DNA of 51,474 nucleotides from Ornithomonoglobus_A sp045649025 (GCA_045649025.1 JAZRPB010000001.1:1-51474), one strand, 5' to 3'; shown: positions 8,320 to 16,512, numbered from the stretch's first letter. The notes: a model not told the origin generated them from the sequence alone. Numbers and translations: made by a program.

Positions 8320-10776
8320 TTGAACAAGAAATTTGATATAACGGGAATGACATGCTCGGCGTGCTCATCACACGTGGATAAATGCGTACGAAGTCTTAAC
8401 GGTGTACAAAACGTAAATGTGAATTTGCTTAAAAATTCAATGACTGTTGAGTATAACGAAGCTGTGCTTAATGAAAATGAAATTATAAAAGCAGTAGAGA
8501 GCGGCGGCTACGGTGCCTCTGTTGCAGGTGAAAAAAAAGAAAAAACACCTGTGGATACCAACGAAGCATCGGTTAAAAAAAGACTTTTTGTTTCAATTGC
8601 CTTTTTAATACCGCTTATGTATATTTCTATGGGGCATATGTGGCATTTTCCGTTTTTAACATTTTTTGACGATGTAAAAAATGCAGGCATTTTCGCCCTT
8701 ACCCAGCTTTTACTTACCTTACCTGTGCTTGTTGTGAACAAAAAATTTTTCACAAACGGCTTTAAGTCGCTTATAAAAGGCTCGCCGAATATGGATACAT
8801 TAATAGCAATCGGCTCGGGTGCGTCCTTTATATATGGTGTTTGTGCAATATATGTTATACTGTATGCATTAGCAAATAACAACACACACCTTGCACACGA
8901 ATATATGATGAACCTTTACTTTGAGGGTGCGGCTATGATTTTAACACTCATAACCCTTGGTAAATTTTTTGAGGCTCGTGCAAAGGGCAAAACCACCGAG
9001 GCAATTGAAAAGCTTATGGACCTTACACCCAAAACCGCAACGGTTGTGCAAAACGGCGAAGAAATCACAATCCCCACCGAAGAAGTGATAGTTGGCGATA
9101 TAGTTGTTGTAAGAGCAGGACAGACTATCCCTGTTGACGGCGAAATAGTAGAAGGTGGCGGCTCGGTTGACGAAAGTGCAATCACAGGCGAAAGTGTTAG
9201 TGTTGAAAAGACCGTAAAAAGCAAGGTTGTGGGAGCAACGCTTTTGCAAAGCGGATATATAAAAATAAAAGTGGAAAAAACAGGTAGTGATACAACACTT
9301 GCTCAAATTATACAGCTTGTGGAGGAAGCATCGTCATCAAAAGCACCCATTGCAAAGCTTGCCGACAGGGTAAGCGGAATTTTTGTTCCTGTGGTTATTT
9401 CAGTTTCAATAATCACGCTTATTGTGTGGCTGTGTTTTGGCTATGTCTTGAGCTTTGCATTGTCGATGGCTGTTTCGGTGCTTGTTATATCGTGTCCGTG
9501 TGCGTTGGGACTTGCCACACCAACTGCCATAATGGTTGGTACAGGCAGCGGTGCACGTATGGGAATATTAATAAAAAATGCCGAGGCACTTGAAAACACA
9601 CATAAAATAAACACAGTGGTTCTCGATAAAACAGGCACTGTTACCGAGGGAAAAATGTCTGTTACCGATATTATTCCAAATGCCATTTCACAAGAGGAGC
9701 TTTTAAAAATTGCCGCATCTATTGAAATTAAATCCTCACACCCCTTATCAAAGGCAATTTGCAAAAAAGCCGAGGGTATGAATTTATATGAAGTAACCGA
9801 TTTTGAGCAAATTGAAGGCGGCGGCATTAAGGGAAGTCTTAACAAAGAGCCTCTTATTGCAGGTAACTATAAAATGATGGTGCAAAATAACATTTGTGTT
9901 GCACAAAACCCCTCGCTTGCAGATGACGGAAAAACATTGCTGTATTTTGCAAAAAACAACAAATTTATAGGAATAATCGCAATACGTGACACAATAAAAA
10001 AATCGAGCAAAACGGCAATTTTGCAGCTTATTAAAATGGGGCTTGACGTTATTATGCTCACAGGCGACAATAAAAAAACTGCAAAAGCTATTTGCAATGA
10101 GGTGGGAATTTCCAATGTTATTGCCGAGGTTTTACCGCAGGATAAGGAACAAGAAATACGAAAATTGCAACAAGAAGGAAAAAGAGTTGCAATGGTGGGC
10201 GACGGAATAAACGACGCACCCGCACTTGTGCGAGCTGATGTTGGTATTGCAATTGGCGGCGGCACAGACATTGCAATTGATTCGGCCGATATTGTTTTAA
10301 TGAGCGGCGATTTATCTTCCGTTGCAAGCTCAATTGGGCTGTCGAAGGCAGTAATAAAAAATATAAAGGAAAATCTGTTCTGGGCATTTATATATAACAT
10401 TTTGGGTATTCCCGTTGCGGCAGGTTTGTTGTATTTGCCGTTGGGTGTTAAATTAAATCCTATGATAGCCGCTGCTGCTATGAGCTTAAGCTCGGTGTTT
10501 GTGGTATCTAATGCACTGCGATTAAGATTTTTTAATAATAAAATAAATAAGCAAACAAAAAAAGAGGAGGAAAACAAAATGGTTATAAAAATAAACGGAA
10601 TGATGTGCTCACACTGCACAGGCAGAGTACAAGAGGCATTAAATGCAATTGACGGCGTAAGTGCAGAGGTTACTTTAGATAACGGCGGGCAGGCAGCAAT
10701 AACACTTTCAAAGGACGTTAGTGTTGATTTAATAAAGAAAACAATACTTGAAGCAGGCTATAAGGTTGAGGACTAA
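8320..10776 (+). CDS. copA: Copper-exporting P1B-type ATPase with N- and C-terminal metal-binding domains
   Basis: CopA pumps Cu(I) across the membrane. The frame is open 64 codons further upstream, but the start chosen is TTG, preceded by AGGAGG, giving 818 residues starting (M)NKKFDITGMTCSAC. Elements in order: heavy-metal domain with CSAC, actuator loop ITGESVSVEK, membrane motif SCPCALGLATP, phosphorylation site DKTGTVTEG, an HP element in SSHPLSKAI, and the hinge GDGINDAPAL. Unusually, a second heavy-metal domain (GMMCSHC) follows the last membrane helix after a Lys/Glu-rich linker. That linker DNA contains a perfect ribosome site and ATG (separate entry). Cu(I) specificity is inferred from CPC and the terminal helices. 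Confidence 0.93.
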   Translation: MNKKFDITGMTCSACSSHVDKCVRSLNGVQNVNVNLLKNSMTVEYNEAVLNENEIIKAVESGGYGASVAGEKKEKTPVDTNEASVKKRLFVSIAFLIPLMYISMGHMWHFPFLTFFDDVKNAGIFALTQLLLTLPVLVVNKKFFTNGFKSLIKGSPNMDTLIAIGSGASFIYGVCAIYVILYALANNNTHLAHEYMMNLYFEGAAMILTLITLGKFFEARAKGKTTEAIEKLMDLTPKTATVVQNGEEITIPTEEVIVGDIVVVRAGQTIPVDGEIVEGGGSVDESAITGESVSVEKTVKSKVVGATLLQSGYIKIKVEKTGSDTTLAQIIQLVEEASSSKAPIAKLADRVSGIFVPVVISVSIITLIVWLCFGYVLSFALSMAVSVLVISCPCALGLATPTAIMVGTGSGARMGILIKNAEALENTHKINTVVLDKTGTVTEGKMSVTDIIPNAISQEELLKIAASIEIKSSHPLSKAICKKAEGMNLYEVTDFEQIEGGGIKGSLNKEPLIAGNYKMMVQNNICVAQNPSLADDGKTLLYFAKNNKFIGIIAIRDTIKKSSKTAILQLIKMGLDVIMLTGDNKKTAKAICNEVGISNVIAEVLPQDKEQEIRKLQQEGKRVAMVGDGINDAPALVRADVGIAIGGGTDIAIDSADIVLMSGDLSSVASSIGLSKAVIKNIKENLFWAFIYNILGIPVAAGLLYLPLGVKLNPMIAAAAMSLSSVFVVSNALRLRFFNNKINKQTKKEEENKMVIKINGMMCSHCTGRVQEALNAIDGVSAEVTLDNGGQAAITLSKDVSVDLIKKTILEAGYKVED
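10579..10776 (+). CDS. copZ: Probable CopZ-like copper chaperone made from an internal start inside copA
   Basis: Within the copA frame, GAGGAGG stands eight bases before an ATG that begins a complete 65-residue heavy-metal domain: MVIKINGMMCSHC, then a ferredoxin-like fold ending ILEAGYKVED. This is the size and sequence type of free CopZ chaperones, which hand Cu(I) to CopA. Seen: the in-frame ribosome site and ATG, far better than chance for a linker. Inferred: the ribosome produces both the fused domain and a free chaperone from one gene. Alternatives are that copA and copZ fused by loss of a stop codon and the site is only a relic, or that a sequencing error removed the stop. Confidence 0.55.
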   Translation: MVIKINGMMCSHCTGRVQEALNAIDGVSAEVTLDNGGQAAITLSKDVSVDLIKKTILEAGYKVED

Positions 10777-10887
10777 AGGCTTTAAACAAAAAAACAACAT
10801 CGGCATTAACCATTGTAAATTTTTAAGTTGACGAATAAAAATTACCAAATTAAAATTTGAATATAAAAAAAAGAAGTGTACACAATA

Positions 10888-10919
10888 TGAATGTGGTCGA
10901 TACAATTCGACACATTTTA
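10888..10919 (+). promoter_or_regulatory. Possible forespore (sigma-G/F type) promoter of the SASP gene
   Basis: TGAATG and CATTTTA are spaced by 19 bases, with the start codon about 37 bases further on. The elements resemble the sigma-G pattern (GNATR, then CATNNTA), and SASP genes are sigma-G dependent in known spore formers. The spacer is one base longer than usual. An imperfect palindrome, GTGGTCGA and TCGACAC around TACAAT, sits between the two boxes. Confidence 0.45.
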
Positions 10920-10955
10920 TATATATATTATTCAAATTTTGAGGAGGGAAATACA

Positions 10956-11147
10956 ATGAGTAAGAGTAAGATTTCAGTACCTGAAGCAAAAGCAGCTATG
11001 GAAAAGTTCAAGATGGAAGCCGCTAACGAAGTAGGTGTTAACCTAAAGCAAGGCTACAACGGCGATTTGACAGCAAAGCAAGCAGGCTCAATAGGCGGTC
11101 AGATGGTTAAGAAAATGATTGAAGATTACGAAAACAAAATCAAATAA
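10956..11147 (+). CDS. Alpha/beta-type small acid-soluble spore protein
   Basis: SASPs coat forespore DNA and protect it against UV and heat; they are degraded at germination by the GPR protease. The 63-residue protein starts MSKSKISVPEAK, with GAGGAGG nine bases upstream. The two family blocks are visible: KMEAANEVGVNLKQGY (with the GPR cleavage region) and GDLTAKQAGSIGGQMVKKMI (the DNA-binding helix end). Monocistronic, between copA and the carboxypeptidase-like gene, with its own candidate forespore promoter and a terminator. Confidence 0.95.
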   Translation: MSKSKISVPEAKAAMEKFKMEAANEVGVNLKQGYNGDLTAKQAGSIGGQMVKKMIEDYENKIK

Positions 11148-11190
11148 CTAAACTGATTAGAAATAATCAAAAAACAGACACATTGTTGAA

Positions 11191-11250
11191 TGAACCGACC
11201 CCCAAAAGTTAGACGAAAATCTAACAATCAGGAGGTCGGTTCATTTTTTT
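11191..11250 (+). terminator. Terminator of the SASP gene with a nested hairpin
   Basis: TGAACCGACC pairs perfectly with GGTCGGTTCA and is followed by seven T. Inside the loop a second hairpin, GTTAGA and TCTAAC, is present. The wording of the outer arm plus the inner part resembles the ends of IS3-family elements (see findings), so it may be a domesticated IS end. Function as terminator is well supported by the T run. Confidence 0.75.
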
Positions 11251-11326
11251 ATTTTTACTTGTTTTTTTACAGGTTTTATGGTATCATATTATTTATAGAC
11301 TTAAAATTTGTAAGGAGAGTTACATT

Positions 11327-13834
11327 ATGAAGAAAAGATTTGTTTCAATTTTGAGTATGGTCTTGGCAATAACAATGCTTATTTCAAATGTTGCCAACGC
11401 CGCAACTTTAAAAAACGGTCAGTACATATCCTCGGCAGGTGCGTGCGTTATGGACTTTGCATCGGGCGAGGTGTTGTATGAATACAACGGCAACACGCCT
11501 CGTGTGCCTGCAAGTATGACAAAGATAATGAATATGTATTGCATTTATGAGGCTTTAAAAAACGGTGAAATCACACTCGACACAAAAGTGCCAATAAGTC
11601 AGAACGTGTACAACAAGTCGAGAAATTCTGTGTATCAGAGCGTTTTACCGCTGCACTATAACACAACCTACACAGTAAATGAAATGATGGACGTGATTGT
11701 GGTATACTCGGCAAGCGGTGCTGCAGTTGCAATGGCAGAGCTTATAGGCGGCGGCAGCGAGGCAAATTTTGTTGCAAGAATGAACGATACTGCAAAGAAA
11801 ATGGGTATTGATGCATATTATTATGATAGCTGCGGTATTGCCAACAATAAGGTTTCACCAATTGCAATGGCAACTCTTGCAAGAAACATTATAAAGGATT
11901 ATCCCGATATTTTAAAAAGATCTGCAAAGAAATCGGTTTCCTTCCACGGAAATACCTATAAAACCACAAACCACCTTTTAGATACATATTATTACAGCGG
12001 TGCCGACGGCTTAAAAACAGGTACAACATCTGCGGCAGGCTATTGCTTTTGCGGTACTGCAGTAAGAAACGGAAACAGAGTTATTACTGTAACAATGTCG
12101 TCGTCATCAACAGGACAGCGTTTTATTGATACTGCCCGACTTCTCGACTACGGCTTTGCGGCAGTTGAGGCAAAATATAACACAATATATTTTACCAACA
12201 AAAGTACCTTCATAAACAACACCGAGGTTCCCACCTTTGTGCACAAGGGTGCAGAAGAAAAATCGCTTGTTATTGCCGAGGACTTAAAGGATTACGGCTT
12301 TAACATTACATGGAATGAGGGCGAAAAAACTCTTTATTTAACATATAATAAAGACAAAAAGGTTAATCCTATACCAATAGACTATTATAAGAACAAAAAC
12401 AACACAAAGGCATTTTCGGTTGTTAAAAATAATACTGTTAAGGTTGTTTTAAATGACGGCGAAAAAAAGCACAATTTAGAGGATATATTTAATGTAAACG
12501 GCTATATGTGCATAAGTGTGGACGAATTGGGAAAAATCTACGACCTCAAATGGAGCGACAACAACAACAGAGCCGACCTCACCGTTAGCCCTAAAGAGCC
12601 AAAGGCTGTGTTGCCAAACGGCGAGGAGCTGACCTCAAAGAGTGCCATTATTATGGACTTCGACACAGGTAACACACTTTATGAGTTTGATGCCGACACA
12701 CAAAGAGCGTGTGCATCTATTGCAAAGATGATGTCTGTTTACGTTGTTTTAGATGCCATCAAGGCAGGCGAAATCACACTTGATACAATAGTGCCTATAA
12801 GTGAGAATGTGTATAATCTGTCACGAAATGAAAACTATAAGATGATGGTTAACCTTGAATATGACGAGGAATACACCGTTGACGAAATGCTCGATATGAT
12901 TGTTATATTCTCGTCTGCTGCGTGTGTGACGGCTGTGGCAGAGCTGCTTTGCGGCACTGAAAAAGAGTTTGTTGTGCGAATGAACGAAAAGGCAAAGGAA
13001 ATTGGCATTGGCTCTGTTTTCTACAATGGAACAGGTGTGTGCTTAAATCCCGAAACAGATAAGGAAAATATGATGTCGCCGCGTGAAATTGCTGTTATGA
13101 CAAAGGCAATGATAGAGGATTACTCCGAAGTTCTTGAGAGAACAAAGTGTGCATCGGTTGAATTCCACGGCAACACCTACTATAACTTAAACAAGCTTTT
13201 TACCGACTTCTACTATGAGGGTGCCGACGGCTTCAAAAATGGTATGACCGAGGCTTCGGGCTACTGTATGTGCGGAACTGCCTCGATAGACGGCAAAAGA
13301 GTTATTACCGTAACTCTTCCTTCAAATTCAAACGAGGCACGCTTTACCGACTCAATAAAAATGTTTGATTACGGCTTATCAAAGCTTGGTGTAGACACAT
13401 CAGGTGCACAGGAAAAGGAAGAAATCAAGATAGACGAAAGCAAAGAGGTTAAGGTTAATATAGACGGAAACTACGAGGTTCCGTTTACCGACCAGGCTCC
13501 TGTTATTATGAATAACCGTGTGCTTGTGCCTGTTCGTATTGTTTTGGAAACACTTGAAAAGAAGGTTGACTGGAACGATGCAACAAAGGAAGTTGTTGTG
13601 AGTGATGACGTGGTAAAGCTTACATTAAAGGTAAATTCCAATGTTATGATAAAAGAAACCACAAACCCAATTGATAACACCGTAACAAAGGAAGAGGTTG
13701 TGCTTGATATGGCACCCACCGTTATAAACAACAGAACACTTCTGCCTATTCGTGCAGTTGTTGAGGCGTTTGGTGCGGCAGTTATTTGGGAAGAAGAAAC
13801 TCAAACTGTATTAATTGTTGCAGGCGTGTGCTAA
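11327..13834 (+). CDS. Secreted tandem D-Ala-D-Ala carboxypeptidase-like protein with copper amine oxidase-like domains
   Basis: An 835-residue exported protein. A signal peptide (KKRFVSILS..., cut near ANA) is followed by two peptidase S11 (DacA/DacF-like) domains and a C-terminal pair of copper-amine-oxidase-N-like repeats (NNRVLVPVR and NNRTLLPIR), often found on clostridial surface proteins. A similar beta segment links the two S11 domains. Domain 1 has SxxK at S63-K66 and KTG at 230-232, but the SxN motif reads S128-A-S. Domain 2 has S464-K467, SxN reads S529-S-A, and KTG reads K637-N-G. So domain 1 may be active and domain 2 probably is not. AGGAGA precedes the ATG. Monocistronic, with a strong terminator. 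Confidence 0.88.
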   Translation: MKKRFVSILSMVLAITMLISNVANAATLKNGQYISSAGACVMDFASGEVLYEYNGNTPRVPASMTKIMNMYCIYEALKNGEITLDTKVPISQNVYNKSRNSVYQSVLPLHYNTTYTVNEMMDVIVVYSASGAAVAMAELIGGGSEANFVARMNDTAKKMGIDAYYYDSCGIANNKVSPIAMATLARNIIKDYPDILKRSAKKSVSFHGNTYKTTNHLLDTYYYSGADGLKTGTTSAAGYCFCGTAVRNGNRVITVTMSSSSTGQRFIDTARLLDYGFAAVEAKYNTIYFTNKSTFINNTEVPTFVHKGAEEKSLVIAEDLKDYGFNITWNEGEKTLYLTYNKDKKVNPIPIDYYKNKNNTKAFSVVKNNTVKVVLNDGEKKHNLEDIFNVNGYMCISVDELGKIYDLKWSDNNNRADLTVSPKEPKAVLPNGEELTSKSAIIMDFDTGNTLYEFDADTQRACASIAKMMSVYVVLDAIKAGEITLDTIVPISENVYNLSRNENYKMMVNLEYDEEYTVDEMLDMIVIFSSAACVTAVAELLCGTEKEFVVRMNEKAKEIGIGSVFYNGTGVCLNPETDKENMMSPREIAVMTKAMIEDYSEVLERTKCASVEFHGNTYYNLNKLFTDFYYEGADGFKNGMTEASGYCMCGTASIDGKRVITVTLPSNSNEARFTDSIKMFDYGLSKLGVDTSGAQEKEEIKIDESKEVKVNIDGNYEVPFTDQAPVIMNNRVLVPVRIVLETLEKKVDWNDATKEVVVSDDVVKLTLKVNSNVMIKETTNPIDNTVTKEEVVLDMAPTVINNRTLLPIRAVVEAFGAAVIWEEETQTVLIVAGVC

Positions 13835-13855
13835 TAAGAAAGGGACACTAAAAAA

Positions 13856-13893
13856 GGGTACTGTTAAAAATTTTAACAGTACCCTTTTTTTTT
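13856..13893 (+). terminator. Strong terminator of the tandem carboxypeptidase gene
   Basis: A 14-base perfect inverted repeat (GGGTACTGTTAAAA with its complement) is followed by nine T on the plus strand. Confidence 0.92.
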
Positions 13894-13894
13894 A

Positions 13895-14057
13895 CTTTTG
13901 CGGTGTGTGTGCATTTTATCATATCCTCACAGGACGTAGAGAAAATAGCACACAACGGACAACCCGAACCCGACGCTGTATGTCGATACCGCGAGTGGTG
14001 AGGTTTGTTCGTAGCAAAATTTTTAATTTTGCGGTGTGTGCATTTTATCATAGTCCT
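13895..14057. repeat. About 30-bp direct repeat of the nif3 3' end flanking a 100-bp insert
   Basis: The stretch TTTTGCGGTGTGTG...CATTTTATCATA occurs at 13896-13926 and again at 14027-14056, where it overlaps the last codons and stop of nif3. The copies differ by a two-base GT expansion and a few end bases. The 100 bases between contain GAACCCGAC and a GTGGTGAGG stretch resembling other repeats in this window. It looks like an insertion or slippage that duplicated the gene end. This 213-bp gap contains no gene. Confidence 0.7.
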
Positions 14058-14821
14058 GCAAACACATCTGTATTTTTTTCTTCTACCACCTTTACATCAA
14101 ATTCCGATAAAAGCTCTTTAAAAATATCTATAACACAAATCTCGGTGCCATAATGCCCTGCGTCTATTAAGCAAATGCCGTCACGTTGTGCATCCATTGC
14201 CTGATGATATTTTATGTCCCCCGTAATGAATGCATCACAGCCCTCTTTAATTGCCAATGGAGCAAGCTCAAAACAGCTTCCGCCGCCAATGGCAATCTTT
14301 TTTATTTTTCTGCTTTTATCTCCCGTTGCACGCACACTTGTGTTAAGTCTTTTTCCAACAAAGGTGCAAAGCTTATCAAACGTCATACGCTCCTTTAGTG
14401 TCCCCATTCTGCCAAGACCTGCGTTTTTATAAACACTGTCTTTTTCTAGCACCTCAACATTTTCAAGGTCAAGAATTTTTGCAAGACGTGCATTTATGCC
14501 GTTTTCGGCTTTATCTATGTTTGTGTGCATACTTATAACATTTATGTCGTTTTTTATAACCTCACCAAACATTTCACCAAAATATGACGATGTATCAACC
14601 GCACTTATTTTAGCGAATATAAACGGATGATGCGATAAAATGGTGTTACAACCGTTATCAATCGCCTTTTGTATAACCTCTTTAGATACATCAAGGCACA
14701 CACACACACCGCTCACCATTGCGTCCTCACGTCCGCAAAGAAGTCCGCAGTTGTCCCATTCATACGCAAGGGATAGCGGTGCAAATTCATTTATTTTATT
14801 TAATAAGTCTTTTATTTGCAT
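14048..14821 (-). CDS. Nif3-like dinuclear metal centre protein (YqfO family, short form)
   Basis: Members of this hexameric family carry a two-metal site; their physiological reaction remains unsettled, although annotations such as GTP cyclohydrolase 1 type 2 are common. Metal ligands are visible in SHHPFIF, MHTNIDKAENGIN and DAGHYGTE. At 257 residues it lacks the central PII-like insertion of the longer Bacillus form. The start MQIKDLL is chosen over one seven codons upstream because GGAAAGGA lies eight bases before it. In Firmicutes nif3 normally follows trmK directly; here 3.3 kb of accessory DNA separates them. Confidence 0.92.
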   Translation of the reverse strand: MQIKDLLNKINEFAPLSLAYEWDNCGLLCGREDAMVSGVCVCLDVSKEVIQKAIDNGCNTILSHHPFIFAKISAVDTSSYFGEMFGEVIKNDINVISMHTNIDKAENGINARLAKILDLENVEVLEKDSVYKNAGLGRMGTLKERMTFDKLCTFVGKRLNTSVRATGDKSRKIKKIAIGGGSCFELAPLAIKEGCDAFITGDIKYHQAMDAQRDGICLIDAGHYGTEICVIDIFKELLSEFDVKVVEEKNTDVFAGL

Positions 14822-14866
14822 ATTAACATTTCCTTTCCACATTCTTTACTATAAGGGATATAAGGT

Positions 14867-15469
14867 TTAGATGCCACTTTTATATACTGATGCTATAGAA
14901 TCTTTACTCAAAAATTCAATCAAGTCTTGCCTATCCCATAGAATAACATTCTCTTTTTGAGATAATGTAATTGCATTTGATGTAAAGTGTCTATTGGTTA
15001 TTATTGCTGATTTATCACAACAAAAATATTTGCAACCATTTAAAATATTCCTTATGCTATCTGCATCAACATTTACTCCTTCCGGAGAAATAATACATTT
15101 TATAGCATAAGACTCTCCATCTTTTTCTGCAATAATATCTACTCCTTTATTTATATTCAACTTGGCTGAACGGACATTAACGAAATCATTTAGTTCAAAC
15201 AATCTCATACAATATATCTCAAAAACATCCTTATCTAATTCATCCAATTCTACTTTAATGGTCTTGGGTTGTTTGCTTTTGTATAATTGATATATTACAA
15301 AAGCCACTACTCCAACAATCAGTAATATAAAAATTCCTTTTAATATTGGCAATATTTTAGCAAATATAACAAGAAAAAATATTGCAGGAATTGCACCAAC
15401 GCTCATTTCATATCTTCGTCTGTTTTGTCTATATTCTCTGTATCTATCATAAGAATTATTTGAACTCAT
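14867..15469 (-). CDS. Membrane-anchored Mrr-like restriction endonuclease domain protein, catalytic site doubtful
   Basis: The 200-residue protein has an N-terminal charged stretch, one or two hydrophobic segments (about residues 25-62), then a soluble domain resembling the Mrr/type IV endonuclease fold: FEIYCMRLFELNDF, GVDIIAEKDGESYAIKCII, and ADSIRNILNGCKYFCCDKSAIITNRHFT. In active Mrr domains the core reads D...QxK; here D is present but the QCK segment reads KCI, so nuclease activity is uncertain. AAGGAGA precedes the ATG. It is the first of several genes in the trmK-nif3 island, with more AT-rich coding than the flanking genes. Membrane-Mrr proteins of this layout are common in Clostridia but uncharacterised. 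Confidence 0.65.
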   Translation of the reverse strand: MSSNNSYDRYREYRQNRRRYEMSVGAIPAIFFLVIFAKILPILKGIFILLIVGVVAFVIYQLYKSKQPKTIKVELDELDKDVFEIYCMRLFELNDFVNVRSAKLNINKGVDIIAEKDGESYAIKCIISPEGVNVDADSIRNILNGCKYFCCDKSAIITNRHFTSNAITLSQKENVILWDRQDLIEFLSKDSIASVYKSGI

Positions 15470-15526
15470 TGAATAATCTCCTTCGACACCAATTCATCGT
15501 CTTAGTAATATAAAAACAAAATTTCT

Positions 15527-15985
15527 CTATGTATTCATCATTTTTTGTCTTTTCTGTGCATCCGCTATCTGATTTCTTAAATCACTATCTATATCAACCT
15601 TTATTACTTCTATCTCAAATTGTCTGATACTTTCTGCCAATACTGATAATCCATTCAATTTATTTTCCTCTGCCTCATCACACACAACAATTAGTTTTCT
15701 ATGTTTTTTACCTTTCACTTTATCTAACAATAACATTTTCAATATGTCATTCGCAATTTTGTTATCTTGCGCTTTTTTAGGTTTACCAATATGAGAAAAA
15801 ATTTCTCCTACAATACAATGTTCTTCTGAATAAAAATCCGGCTCCATATATGTATATTTGTTATCTGCTAAATAGATTTTTGGATTTTCAATCAATTTAA
15901 TATTTAAGAGCTTTTCAACCTCTGCAAATATAACATGCCCAGCATATTGTTGTTCAACAGAACTTGATTTGCTTGTATTAACCAT
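15527..15985 (-). CDS. Conserved protein of unknown function, possible nuclease-like fold
   Basis: A 152-residue soluble protein beginning MVNTSKSSSVEQQYAGHV; GAAAGGA eight bases upstream supports this ATG over one six codons earlier. The middle reads YMEPDFYSEEHCIVGEIF then SHIGKPKKAQDNKIANDILK, followed by a KLIVVCDEAEE beta-strand segment and a QAQKR-like end (DAQKRQKM). The PD...E spacing recalls PD-(D/E)XK nucleases, but the final E-x-K is not exact, so this is only a suggestion. I recognise it as a family seen in gut Firmicutes without known function. It is in the island, same strand as its neighbours. Confidence 0.6.
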   Translation of the reverse strand: MVNTSKSSSVEQQYAGHVIFAEVEKLLNIKLIENPKIYLADNKYTYMEPDFYSEEHCIVGEIFSHIGKPKKAQDNKIANDILKMLLLDKVKGKKHRKLIVVCDEAEENKLNGLSVLAESIRQFEIEVIKVDIDSDLRNQIADAQKRQKMMNT

Positions 15986-16070
15986 CTGGATTTTCCTTTC
16001 CATTTTTTAAAAAATTTTGACATCCATTGTATGATTTTGTCGAGTTGGGGATAAAATTTTGCTTTTCCCA

Positions 16071-16512
16071 AAGGCTTCCCCTTGAGGGGAAGCTGTCACG
16101 AAGTGACTGATGAGGTGTTAATATTATTTAAGATGTCCTGACAAACACTCTCAAATCTTTGATTAACATCTAAATTTGAATATCTTAATACTTTAATTCC
16201 CAAATCGTTTAAAAATGCATCTCTTTTAGCATCATTCTCTATGCCTCTGTCTTCATAGTGTTGTGAACCATCAAGTTCAATTACAATTTTAGATGCTGCA
16301 ATATAGAAATCAACAATATAATTACCAATCACCTTTTGCCTGTTTACAGTTAGGGATAATGTTTTTAAGAAGTCATACCAAAGATGTCGCTCTTCTTTTG
16401 TCATATTCTTTCTTAATGCTTTTGCATTACCTGTTAATTTAGAGTTGTTTGTTGTATTCACTTCCACCTCATCCACCGCAAGCGGTCCCCCTTCCCCTCA
16501 AGGGGAAGGCTT
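16071..16512. mobile_element. Repeat-bounded cassette carrying a DUF559 endonuclease
   Basis: The two ends are inverted copies of one design: a hairpin around CCCCTTGAGGGG, then a second small hairpin with differing but self-complementary stems (GTCAC/GTGAC on the left, ACCGC/GCGGT on the right), then TGAGGTG facing inward. Between them lies only the DUF559 gene. The same end design occurs in a gene-less element near 18 kb. The left end provides the gene's stop codon, and the right end its ribosome site and GTG start. Interpreted as a mobile or formerly mobile unit; the mechanism is unknown. Confidence 0.65.
16096..16476 (-). CDS. DUF559 (Vsr-like, PD-(D/E)XK) endonuclease domain protein in a repeat cassette
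   Basis: A 126-residue protein whose core is a DUF559 domain: MTKEERHLWYDFLK, then IVDFYIAASKIVIELDGSQHYE carrying the D and E-x-D/H-type active-site residues, and a final VLRYSNLDVNQRFESVC. This family is related to very-short-patch repair and restriction nucleases. The start is taken as GTG within the right repeat, with GGAAGGGGG nine bases before it; the ATG at codon 25 would cut into the conserved LRKNMTKEER block. The last residues (NTSSVTS) and the TGA stop are encoded by the left repeat. It is probably the enzyme, or the passenger, of the cassette. Confidence 0.75.
   Translation of the reverse strand: MDEVEVNTTNNSKLTGNAKALRKNMTKEERHLWYDFLKTLSLTVNRQKVIGNYIVDFYIAASKIVIELDGSQHYEDRGIENDAKRDAFLNDLGIKVLRYSNLDVNQRFESVCQDILNNINTSSVTS

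Noticed and set aside
10551..10575. Programmed -1 frameshift at the A-rich stretch in copA
   Set aside because: A slippery A run exists, but the GAGGAGG lies downstream of it and is ideally spaced for the in-frame ATG; internal initiation explains it more simply.
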